A DNA stretch of 64,000 nt from Marasmius tenuissimus. Taxonomy: Eukaryota > Basidiomycota > Agaricomycetes > Agaricales > Marasmiaceae. The position numbers and the translations under genes are program-made. This document shows, one piece after another, positions 34,796-45,078 of the stretch (within the stretch, counting starts at the first letter, position 1; each line of letters begins with the position of its first letter). Below the pieces are notes generated by a model. It saw only the letters and a list, made by a program, of their open reading frames with translations. It searched no databases and was not told where the DNA came from. Location of the stretch: the NCBI GenBank assembly GCA_029532415.1, contig JAQOTA010000059.1:248001-312000 (forward strand), written 5' to 3'.

Positions 34796-36291
34796 TCAAG
34801 CATCTGTCTCAAGATTAGGATGCACGACGATACATTTTTCGTAGGTGAATTCGTCTACGCCAAAGCGGCCGTAGCCGGGTGAGCCGCTGTGAGGTGGAGA
34901 GGATTAGTATATACATTGCGAGAAATACGATTGGACGGTACGCACCCCAACCCAACCAAGTCCGGCACGGGTTCGGAGCTCCCGTTGATGCTCGTATACC
35001 CAGCTCGAACGGCCTTGGCGACCTTCCTCGCCAGGTACAAATCCCTCGTCCACACCGTACTCATCAGGGTATAGTCGGAATCGTTCGCCGCATCGATAGC
35101 TTCTTGAACCGTGTCAACCGTGGTTTGTACGAGAATCGTGAACGATTCTCTCTCCCTAACCACCAGCCCCTTATCCTTATACATCCGTACAGCAAGCGAT
35201 CCAATGACGCCCCCCTCCCTCTCCGGCAGCACCTGCGCTCCACCCCGTAACTGCGCCTCCCTAATCATCTCTGCTACGTTCTCTGCGTGGGGTTCTGCGA
35301 ATACTCGAATCAGGCTTCCCATTGTTCCTTTATCCCGCGACTCCTCAGCAACTTTGAGCAGCTCCTCGGTAAACTCCTCCACAACACCTCTCTGCACGAT
35401 CACCCTCTCGGTGGACATCCCACTATGCATAGTCGCGTCCATCAGGATTTGCTTGACCGCCAACGAAACGGGTGCATCGTCTAAAACAATCGCGGGTGCT
35501 TTCCCACCGACTTCGAGAACGTAAGGTTTGAGGTATTTAGCACACTCCATGGCGATGATTTTGCCTACGTGGTCTGAACCCGTGAATGTGAATTTGCGGA
35601 CTCGAGGGTCGGCGATGATTTCGGCTGTGAGGGTGGGCGTGTCTTCTTTACTGATAGGTAGAAAGTTGAATACGCCGTCGGGTAGACCGGCTTCTTGGAG
35701 TAATTCGTAGACGATTGAGCAGGAACGGGGAGAGAGCTCGGAGGGTCGGACGACGACGGTGTTGCCACATAAAATAGGGATTGTAATTGCTCGGAGTGTT
35801 AGGGTGACCGGTGCGTTCCAGGGAGATTGAGTGAAGATGACGCCGAGTGGGTGTTTTTCGGTGTAGACGTCGATGGAGGGAGAACGGGATGAGGGGAACG
35901 TACGCCCGTTGAGTTGGGTTGTGATAGTGGAGGCACTGGACCGTAGGAATCCGGCGGCGGTTGCGTAGTTGAACATGGCCATTTCGAGGGAGGCCCCGGT
36001 TTCTTCGGTTATGGAGGTCATGATTCGGTCTTTCCAGTCTCCTCCTTCTCCTCCTTCAAGTAATTCAGCAGCTCGGGTGAAAATACGAATTCTGGTGCTA
36101 ATGTTGGTTTGACTCCAGCCTTTGAAGGCATCGTGGGCGGCAGAGATGGCGTCTTGACAGTTCTGAGAGGACGCACTGGCGCAGGTGCCGACGGATTTGA
36201 GGGAGCCTGGAGTGAGGATGTCGAATGATTGGGTGGTCTTGACGGGCTGGCCGTTTATGTAGAGCGGTGTGTATGGGAGCGAGGTGGTCAT
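34796..36291 (-). CDS. Aldehyde dehydrogenase paralogue lacking the catalytic cysteine
   Basis: Near copy of the ALDH at 20,360 on the opposite strand, with ATG at 36,291 and TGA at 34,796-34,798 after the last intron. Most of the frame is open, and SPWNAP, FTGSDHVGK and catalytic Glu in LEVGGKAP remain. At about 35,419 an in-frame 9-bp loss removes Gln-Ile-Cys (TMHSG-MSTERV instead of TMHSGQICMSTERV), which deletes the active-site nucleophile. The conserved ESFGPVL is also altered to ESFTILV, with the intron there gone. The open frame despite these losses suggests either a very young pseudogene or a pseudoenzyme. The upstream 130 bp resembles that of the intact copy. Confidence 0.85.
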
Positions 36292-36677
36292 GATTGACGG
36301 TCAAGTGGGATCGATAAACGTTTCATCGAGCTAGGTTCGTGAGAATTGAGATGGTCCATGTGTAAAGAGCGACTAGGAAGAACATGACGAGTGGGAAAAA
36401 ACATCGATGGTCGTGGTGAGAGTTAGAGAAAGAAATGCCGGTCCGGATCCGAGTCAACATCTCGAATCGGTGCAAGTCATCATCAACCCTTTGCAATCGC
36501 GTCTTACAGTGTATTTCTAGCGTGTTTTCACGGGCCAAAATCATACAGACAACTGTGTGGTGACCGTAAGCTCGAGTGAGCCATTGATCCTGCTACTGAT
36601 GTTCATAGATGACCGGGCTAATTGTGTGTATGATTTGGTAGAGTACGTGCAGCGCTCTCACCACCGTGTTCTGCCAA

Positions 36678-36762
36678 GACAATACACCGCTGGTGGAGTA
36701 GTAAGTTACTTGTAATCTTCCGAGCAAGCGGCTCAGGCCCGACTCTCGAACGATGTATATCG
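36678..36762 (+). pseudogene. Degenerate tRNA-Gly relic
   Basis: ACACCGCTGGTGGAGTAGT at the start and GAGCAAGCGGCTCAGGC with CTCGAACGATGTAT at the end match the tRNA-Gly exons, but the D arm, anticodon and T arm are badly mutated. It lies between ALDH2 and tRNA copy 4. Confidence 0.55.
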
Positions 36763-36956
36763 AGCTTGGAGGAAAATTTCTAGCCCAATTCATATTGATT
36801 CCTACTGACTGCCTTCTGAAACTGTCAACACCTCCAATGTCATATCCTCGTGGCCAGGTAGCCCGAAGAACGTGTTTTTCCCCCTTCCTACCCCACAAAA
36901 TAATCTATGCAAACCAAGTGCGTGAACAGAAAAATGGGAGATCTTTCTTTCGTAAT

Positions 36957-37047
36957 ACACCGTTCGGGAATCGAACCCGAGCCGCTTGCTCCTTGTAGGC
37001 AGTTGTCAAATGGAAGGCAAGCATGATAACCACTTCACCAACGGTGT
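36957..37047 (-). tRNA. tRNA-Gly(TCC) with intron, copy 4
   Basis: All exon positions match copy 1: ACACCGT/ACGGTGT acceptor, CTTGC/GCAAG stem, anticodon TCC and TCGGG-TTCGATT-CCCGA T arm. The intron after position 37 is about 20 nt and differs from those of copies 1 and 2. The dispersed block begins 45 nt beyond its 5' end. Confidence 0.85.
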
Positions 37048-37092
37048 TGTAAGGTATTAACGATGAGCCTATATTGACATGCAAACAGAGAT

Positions 37093-37200
37093 GTAGGTGC
37101 TTATGTGAGCAATCTTCTTTATCCGAGCCGCCTAAGCGCTCGTTCCCAACTTCTTGGAGTTGGACTTCCACAACTGATTCTTTTCGATTCAACTTTTTGC
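37093..37200 (+). repeat. Dispersed block beside tRNA-Gly copy 4
   Basis: GTAGGTGCTTATGTGAGC, then a degenerate middle and TTGGAGTTGGACTTCCACAA, matching the order of words in the 49,418, 58,985 and 62,379 copies. Confidence 0.55.
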
Positions 37201-37204
37201 ACCT

Positions 37205-38485
37205 GCGTTTACTCTCTTCGGTTCAGAACGGAGTCCAAGGCGATCGATGTATACGCTGTTCAGAGTAACAACAGCATACGAATTCACCCCTCTATCAACA
37301 ACATCGCATCGACAGGCTGGTTTTGTGGGGCCGGATTTCCTAGGCTGGATATGAAAAGGTATATCGGTCAATTTCAATGCTCTAATCCTTTGCTGCCTGA
37401 CCAAACAACTCAGCCCTTCACTACGATATTCGATGTACTGCGATGAGTCTTCCTCCCTCTCAACAGTGAACACGACCATCGCTCTCCTCAAAAAACCACG
37501 TTAGAACAGTACATAACCCTGACTATACGAGGCGACAAAAACCCCACGGGTAGCCCCCCAAAGTCGACACCGGGTCTTTGTTGGGATACCTGAACGCATC
37601 GTTGCTCCCAACTAGCAGCGTATTCTCAAACGAGGCCCGAGGGGAAATCTGGCGTCTCGAATCGAACACTACAACGCCCCTCAGTGGTTGCGGGCCCGGT
37701 GTAAATGATAGCGGAGGTCATTGGGCTGGATGTAAGCGAGATGGAGTTATAGCAAGGTGCGTTGTGTTGGCAGTCATTTGACTTGTTGTGGGTCTGAAAA
37801 CGTTTTTCCGACATTCATTAGGATCCATACTTGAGCACGCCGCTACGAACTTCAAACTTGTCGCCGACTTTTGCTTGCACCCGGTTGGTGGCCCAGCATA
37901 TCGCTTATTGTGCCTACCCTCTCGATCATGACGGAGAAAGGCTCTGTTGTGAGGGAATGTCGCCCCCCACCGGCCATTATGCATCCCCTTCTGAGAACCC
38001 CTCGATGTAGCGAAGGATTGTCGTCTCACCCCATTCTACATCTACTCTATCGTGCTACAGTGCACGAGATAGAAGGTTACGTCGTTCAAGGAAGCCTACA
38101 TGAAAAAATGTATGGGTTAATTAGACCGACTTACTCTGCATTTCCAAACTCGAGCTAGAGAAAACCCTATCCATCGGTACGTTCAATTCACAAGATTACC
38201 GTTACTTGAAACTCCAGCCACTGATTGAGATCCTTCCACGCAAAGCACCAATCAATTTGAAGAGGCTGGAAACGGGAACCTCCATTCTCTTGTCTGACAG
38301 AGAGAAAAAATGCGGCATGACATCGACCCCACCTGCATTCTTGCTGCAGCCTGCGACATCCTTGCTCGCTAGAAATTCCATTTCAACCACCGATGTGTGC
38401 CCACCCAAGCAGAAGATCGCCCGGACCTAGAGCCTTAACGTGATATAAATACCGGGCAAAAACCCTAACGAATCTCACCATCCTT
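37205..38485. other. Intergenic DNA, no gene recognised
   Basis: Only short overlapping ORFs without family resemblance. The last 60 bases before 38,490 contain a TATAAAT (about 38,443) that could serve the downstream secreted-protein gene. Confidence 0.35.
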
Positions 38486-38489
38486 CACA

Positions 38490-39080
38490 ATGCGACTCGG
38501 TACCCTCCTCTTTATCCTCTCTGCTTCCTCGGCTCTTGCCCTCGCTACTCCACTTAAGCGTGATGTCTTAGTGACTTTTTCGAATTGTGTCAACGACGCT
38601 GTTCTCTAATCAACCTGATTCTCTCTAGGCCATCCCCAGCTCGTTCACCACCCTCGAGAAGAAGGCTACTGCGGGCACACGAGTTGCCGCTGCATTTAGC
38701 CCCACTGGTGACGACGAAGAGTCGGACCCTGAGTCTGAAATAGCGATTCCGAAGCTATGTCTCACACTGCGTGAGCAACGCATCCTCTTGTTGATACTTC
38801 CCCACGAATTAACTTCTTCCTCCCTTCCCCCCCCCCTTAAGATGACGAGTCCGCACAAACTGTCTATGAAGGCCCTCTCCAGGATTTCCAGCCACCCAGT
38901 ACTGTCTCCGAGCCCTTCGAACGCAGGGACTTCTTTGTGAGTGGAAAATTATGGTCTAAGCCTTTATCATGCGACTCACGAATGCCCGTGTAGCCCCCAA
39001 AGTGGTCAGTTATGGCAGCTTATATGGGGTTATCTACGCATGCGACGCCAATCATTGAACGATGCACTCTTGGTATATAA
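38490..39080 (+). CDS. Short secreted protein, HsbA-like N-terminus
   Basis: Begins MRLGTLLFILSASSALALA, a signal peptide closely resembling those of the three HsbA genes at 54-61 kb, followed by the same PLKRDV dibasic site. The intron positions also match those genes, but the mature part (TTLEKKATAGTRVAAAFSP, then an acidic stretch with DDEESDPESE) keeps only a little of the HsbA pattern (compare KKATADTQTIAVFSEDDG). With three introns it ends at TAA 39,078-39,080. It is about half the usual HsbA length, so it may be a diverged secreted protein or a decaying HsbA. A segment downstream (39,325-39,790) also matches the region after HsbA copy 2. Confidence 0.5.
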
Positions 39081-39324
39081 CAAACTTATCACCTTGATTC
39101 TAACCTCTCGGAGAGGATACTACACGTTTCATGACTCCAGAAGAATTCATCATTTGGGAATGATGGGTGCTGAGCGCGAAACTTCCGAGTCCGACTATAT
39201 TCCTTCGACTTAGTACGTTTCCATGATCGGGCTCGCTCCAGCCTTTAGGTGCTTTTGGCATCTCGGACTTACCATGTACCTTTCACGTGTCACACCGGAA
39301 TATAGAGTGACTTTTTATGCGGGA

Positions 39325-39800
39325 TGATTGGGATCTGTGTATGTAGAGGTTCATAGTTATCATTCTGAGAGAATGTGGCGTGGGCATTTGTTCGACTCGG
39401 GGGCGGGCGCTTGGCGCCGCTCTTGGACTTGGATTTCCACGACCGATATTTCCCCGCAAGTTTTCGAGCCCACGTTCACCGTCCTCAGCTTATATTCGAC
39501 TGGAATGGAGTACAGAGCGACTAGATATGGACTATGGGCTGCTCAGTGACAAGTATCTCACAGCTGGGGCAAAAACCTATTTCGTTGCGGAATGTGGAGC
39601 AGAAATACGATGCCTTGCTTTGATGCTTTCCAGTGAGTATTTTTTTCTGCCACATATGCGGAATCCAATTCAATTTCAACTATTTCCAGCCCAAATATGT
39701 GTTAAGCTGTAAGGCGTCATATTTCTCTGGCATATTTTCGTGCAAAAATGATGTTCACGCCCAACTGTGTCTACGATTCACTCCTATCAGCAAGTTCCCT
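39325..39800 (+). repeat. Duplicated segment shared with 58,975-59,290
   Basis: Both copies run from GGGTCTGTGTATGTAGA-type sequence through CTTGGCGC, CTCTTGGACTTGGA and TTTCGAGCCCACGTTC to ATGGGCTGCTCAGTGAC and CTCCTATCAGCAA. This copy has about 210 extra bases near 39,560-39,775. Both lie downstream of an HsbA-type gene. The CTTGGACTTGGATTTCCACGAC part also resembles the dispersed block. Confidence 0.65.
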
Positions 39801-40180
39801 ACCGACATCGCCTCGTCGCCAGAGTTAGAACTTTTTATCGTTCATCCCGATTCCCACTCTCTCTCGCACCAAGTCTCCCTGATTTCGGATCGGAACGTCA
39901 ACAGTCCTTCGTCATGACTTACGAGCTCCAGCGACGCGCCTCAACCTGCCTAATTGCATCGTACTGATTAGGACAGATCCTCTACCACCATTTCTCCCGA
40001 TCCTCGCGTGCTGCTTTCCTCATTGGATATTTTGGGTCAATCCACTCCTAAGAATTGTGACTTTCGCCCTCTCGATGGATTCAATCCTTCTCAAGCACAG
40101 GATTAAATGTTTATGCGCCATATGGGCGGGCAAGGCTGTCGTGTGATACCAAAACTAGTTAACGTTTTCGTGCTGAAGTA

Positions 40181-40702
40181 TCACTTGCAGATTTCGGGTG
40201 CACAACCATCAGCTCCATTCTCCCTGGCGTAAACAACAATCATCGGCCTTCTTTGATCGATGATTATGGGCCCAACTGTTGCGGGTTCCACCGTGTCATC
40301 ATCCCCCATTCGGTACTTCGCAGCACTGGACAAGACCCACTCCACGAAATACAGCTCGATCTTGCAGTCGTTTTCGAACTGAGAGAGGATGAGTAGACTC
40401 ACGCCTACCACGAGCCTGAGGGTACTCCACGAGGCATACTGATTGCGGTAGACTCGATACCTTTTTATTCGCAATCGCTCGTATCTTGTACGCAGACATT
40501 TTGATCGACGGCCACTCATCAAAACGTCATTTTGTCGTAGCAGTGCTTCAAGTCTATGGTTGTGGACACTCACAGCCCGACCGCTGCACTCGGCAATCAT
40601 GTGTCCAGGTCCACAGGGGGGATTCGGGTTATCGGAGAAGTCCTCCAAAAAAATCAAGCTCGTAATTCGACGATGCTTATCACGACCGCTATCACTCCAC
40701 AC
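40181..40702 (-). other. Open reading frame of 173 codons, doubtful gene
   Basis: An uninterrupted minus-strand frame with a possible hydrophobic run (LRLVVGVSLLILSQF) near the middle. It has no recognisable family, no paralogue in the window and no flanking support. It may be chance or part of an unrecognised intron-containing gene. Confidence 0.2.
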
Positions 40703-41228
40703 TATCCCACCCCAGCGAGAAACAAAAACAGGTCCGAATCATCCGATTCTGAATCAAGCTACCAAGTCCACATATCTCTCATAGCTGTCATAGCCGTCTT
40801 ACTTTTTCCAAACCCACGACCGGTTTCCGCCATTTCTTACCGTGTTCTACTTTGCAGTCAGATAGATGGACTGGTTGTACCACCGTGACGACCACCTTTT
40901 GCCCAGTGCTATACCCTTCCTTCCATGTTCACTTGGGGTCACCGTGGGGCGAACGAGAATAACTAAAGTGATGGTGGCTTCCCGCCCCATCGTGATATAC
41001 CCCGGACGGAAATCAAATTAAACATCTTTCTTGTGGCTGATGTTCTCAGGAGCTGGGGTGAGTCTTGAGAACGATTTGAATTCCTCGTATATTGACCAAC
41101 CATCTGACAACGTCAGGAGCCCTCACCGAAACCAAACATATATCTATATGCTGGATGCTATAAAGTGGGGTCGCTACTGAGCACTTCGATCGTTCGTTTC
41201 ATTCTTGCCCGTGCACATTCCAATCGAT

Positions 41229-42848
41229 ATGAGCCGTGATTTCAGCTATTCTGAATTCTTCTCTTTGTCGCATGTTGTGATATTTCCGATCGCAACATTT
41301 TCGGTGAGTGCTGTTTCTAGCTTTGTCTCAAATATAGAAAATGTTACTGAGCAGTGAGCTACTAGGTCATATTCTTCGCTTACGGTGAGCCGTTCTGATC
41401 CCCAAGACGAAGGTCTGAAGGCTAACCACCCATGCAAGGGTTCTACCTTCTCCTATTCATCCTGTGCTTGGATGTCCTCACCAAATCTCGGCACGGCAAT
41501 CACATGGGGAGAACTTCAACACCACACGGCCTGTACTTCTGGTCGACCGTGTCACTGTTCGTAGTCGGGACGGCCAGCGTAGTCTTCGTCACGCACGATA
41601 GGGTCCGCCAGATGACCTTTATTTATACTGCTTTGCAGACGGGGGACGATAGTGCTTTTCGGAAATACGTGACCAACGATAAGGTCAAGAATGCAGACGC
41701 GTAAGTCGACTTCTCCGCACCCTCACATAAGCTACAGTTGACTCTGACGGGGTCTCAGCTTGATCATCGAAACTCTCAGGCCCATTAGCAAGTGAGTAGA
41801 CTTCAGTAACCCACTGACCTTTGGATCAAACTCACCGCAAACTCATCCCGCCAGCTGCCTAGCCGATTTAATGCTGGTAATCGACTCCTCCTCAGATCTT
41901 AAATCAATTTGAACTCAGAGAATATGTCTGCCTACAGGTGCACAGATGTTACGTAGTATGGAATTACAACAGACGCATTGGACTCCTATTTCTGCTCACT
42001 TTGTTGATTAACGGTAAACTGTCCTGCTCATCGTGAATTCGTCACAGCTGAACTAGTCCTCAGTGCTAGGCTTTGTGGCTGGTATTGTCTTATTCATCGG
42101 GGGGATTGATTCATCAAAGCCTGGCAGTTTTCAGCTCGACCTCGACGGTGGTGCTTTGGTTGATGCCTTCAACGGCGCTTCCGCGGGTGCCAACTTGTTG
42201 ATTACAATGCTTACTGGTAAGCGAACACAAACGCACCGAATGAGCTGTCTCATAGTTCTATTCTCAAGCTTCAAAAATATGGTGGCTTTCCAGGGAAGCA
42301 AGAGAAATGTCTGGAAGTCGTAGTCGAAGACTCTACCAGAGGATCGTGGCCGTTATGTGGGTTCGTAAATTTGATTTGATTTGGTTTGTAACTGACCAGT
42401 CCGAAGCCTTGAGTCTGGGACTATTTACCCATTGATCAACTTCGTGAACATCGCATTGTTCGAGAGCGCCAGTGAGATAGGCATCCCCTTCCAGCTTGAC
42501 CCAACGATACCTTTGCTCGCGGTGAGTATCACTTGAAATGCAATGTGGCTTGTTAATGAATGCCGACACCTATAGGGAATCGCTCCCGCCCTCATGATTG
42601 TTCGTTGCCAAGTTTTCAACACTCTGCAGGACCACAGCACTCGAGAGGCAGGAGCCCTGTCTACGTTGCGTTTCAACTCGAACTTCGGAGCGGGGGCGAC
42701 TTCCGCTACTGATTCCCAAGTGCCTGACACCGAGGCACAATCTGAACCGTCTGGCGGAGCGGACGTCGACTCGAAGGGAGGCAGTAGCACTCGCAATGAG
42801 GAAAAGGGAACGAGCACGCGTCTCAGCAGCTTGCCAACAGCTGTTTGA
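41229..42848 (+). CDS. Multi-pass membrane protein, basidiomycete-specific type
   Basis: About nine small introns. Exon order: MSRDFSYSEFFSLSHVVIF, then FFAYGFYLLLFILCLDVL, YFWSTVSLFVVGTASVVFV, VHRCYVVWNYNRRIGLLFLL, LGFVAGIVLFIGGI, GASAGANLLITMLT-ASKIWWLSREAR, and (after an intron restoring AVILESGTIYP) FVNIALFESASE. It ends in a hydrophilic Ser/Glu-rich tail with TGA at 42,846-42,848. The combination of a CY.VW motif, an IWW...R motif and ESG.IYP is common in a large uncharacterised seven-span family of Agaricomycetes. Function unknown. No lesion seen. Confidence 0.7.
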
Positions 42849-42849
42849 G

Positions 42850-45075
42850 TACTGTTGCCGAGCTGCAATCGAATGGGAGTGTCTCCAAGCTGATTTGCCT
42901 CGTCATGACAAAGTTATCTACTTCAAGTTTCACTCATATCGATCCGGTTCTGTCGAAGCTTCGCCCTATTAAATTTTTCGTGTTCAGTACTATTTATCTA
43001 TTGATTTGCGTTCGGAAAACTTCTGAGATAGATGCTTTTGTTTAACTTCAATACTTGTTCAGGGATGGCAGGGACTGGCCGTGGATTGGTCCAACTTCTA
43101 ACGAACTTCAGCGCGAGCCTTGAGATAGCATAGGGGCACTACTGACGAAAGGGGCTTTCGGGTTCAGGTAAGCACGTTGCGCTCTCTACCAGCTTTAAAA
43201 TCAATGTCATACCCGTAAGGGTAGTGGGGTCATCTCCGAATCTTGAGGCGAGGCCAATCGGTATGACGGTGGCGTGTGAACATCGGGCAAAGAAAGGCCG
43301 ACCGGCCCCCGAATTTGCAATGCCCATTGTCATTTGCTTTGAACCACCGTCATGAATCTGACATTCGACACTAACTCATCAAAGACCATCTACTGTTACT
43401 CTGAACAGTGTCTTGCGATCTTTCCTCAACATGGCCTTGAACCTCGGACCTCGGAGCAACTGGCTCGCAAGTCACTCTCCTCGAAAATAGAAACGTGAGC
43501 ACCTTGAAAACGCATGTGGAACCTGGCGATGAAAAACGAAAAACGCGAACACCCGTCCTCATGCCACATAAGATCCCACCCGCCCTCCATTTTGACTTAT
43601 TTCTCTGTCGGCGTCGATACCGAATTATGTCAATAATGAGTCTCAGCAATAGCCCCCTCGTTCTCCTACCAACCAGTTTTGGAAGCGAAAGACTGGCACC
43701 TCGTTACAGGCTCTCCGCTGGATCCTCGTTGCAGAAACTTGGCTAGGCCTCGAATATGGCCGGTGTAGACAATGGTGGAGGATGTCACGTTCTGTGGAGT
43801 CGGCTCTGATCGGGATGCAATGTTGGATGAGATGAAGCTATAGCTTTGACAGAAGAAAAGGAATGAAGAGGTGTGCTGTGTTACTGTACGTTTCATTAGG
43901 CAAGAAGCTGATAACATTTGTTTCGTTGGTCTTCAAGTTTCGCTGCTTCTCATAAATGAACCCATTGCTATGTCGCCGGATGCACTTGCAGCTCTCTAGT
44001 CATCTTACCCAACAGCGTCCCACCGAGGCCCGAGGACGTTGCTTGCAACCTTACCCGATTCATCACGCACGCCGGAAGCAGACGACTACGCAGGAATAAC
44101 CCCAAGTTTTCTTTCCCGGAGGCCCGTGTACAGGTGGGAGCTTCTGTAACTCGCTTGTTCCAGTTGCATTACAGGCTCACACTGTGGTCACTTGCGTGCT
44201 CAAGAAACCGAGGAGATGTACTATATGAACTAGCAGTGTGTAGGACCTTCGGATAGATTAGTACCTACCCAGAGCAAAGGATCGGGTTCGCTGTTTTTGC
44301 ACCTCCTGGGCGCTTAGATGAGTGCCACAAGATCGTCTTATCTTATCTCCTTGCTTGTTCATGGACCACCACGTCGGTGCTATTCCGGGCGTGTTCTTGG
44401 TTTTCCTTTCTCCGAGCAGAACATCTTCAATCATCCTGTACGATGTGAAAGTGAGATTCTCTGTCTCAAGATGAAGCGATCTGGTACTTTTCCATCCAAA
44501 CCACCCATCAGCTCCTGCTATGTAGTGGAAACGACTCCCAACTCCCCGAGGCAAGTGAAGAGCCACTAGCTGGTGTCCTATTAGTACATAGGTACGTATC
44601 CCGCTTTTCATCTGTTGATTCCCTCGGACAATGACTCGCTGAACGGCATAGGTTTTGCGTTATTCTGGACTATCTTGATAAAGGTCAGTCCTCACGCACT
44701 AGGAGATGAGGTACACATAGATTTACTGATTGATACTCACTCGGGATTTCGTATTTTCGGGTTTGCTGGTATCCGTAGCTTCCCTTGTCTGCTTTCCTGC
44801 AAGCTTGTCTCCGTGGGATAGAGATGTTCTCGTTGCGGACGCCAGTGGTATGTTACATCAGTGTAAGCTCGTATGTCCTTATGACGACGTAGGTTGGTTC
44901 TGGAGCCACAATGAGTCCGTAAGTATTTTGCGTTCTGTTTCTGGTTTTTCCATTCTCATGCAGTATAAAAGCTTGGCGTCTGCAGCTCTGTTTCGACATC
45001 CTCTCAAGCTTCCCTTCCTTTTCCTTCAGTAGACCTTTAGACGAGCCTTAGAAGCTTTACATCCATCTTATAATC
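42850..45075. other. Intergenic DNA upstream of the PAL gene
   Basis: No gene recognised. At 43,431-43,498 there is a 65-bp word shared with 59,675-59,745 (ATGGCCTTGAACCTCGGACC, then GAGCAACTGGCTC). Its reverse complement looks faintly like part of a tRNA (GGTCCGAGGTTCAA), but no full cloverleaf can be drawn. Confidence 0.35.
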
Positions 45076-45078
45076 CAA

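Noticed and set aside
42590..42972. Overlapping 124-codon ORF in another frame at the end of the membrane-protein gene.
   Set aside because: It overlaps the better-supported C-terminal exon of the 41,229-42,848 gene.
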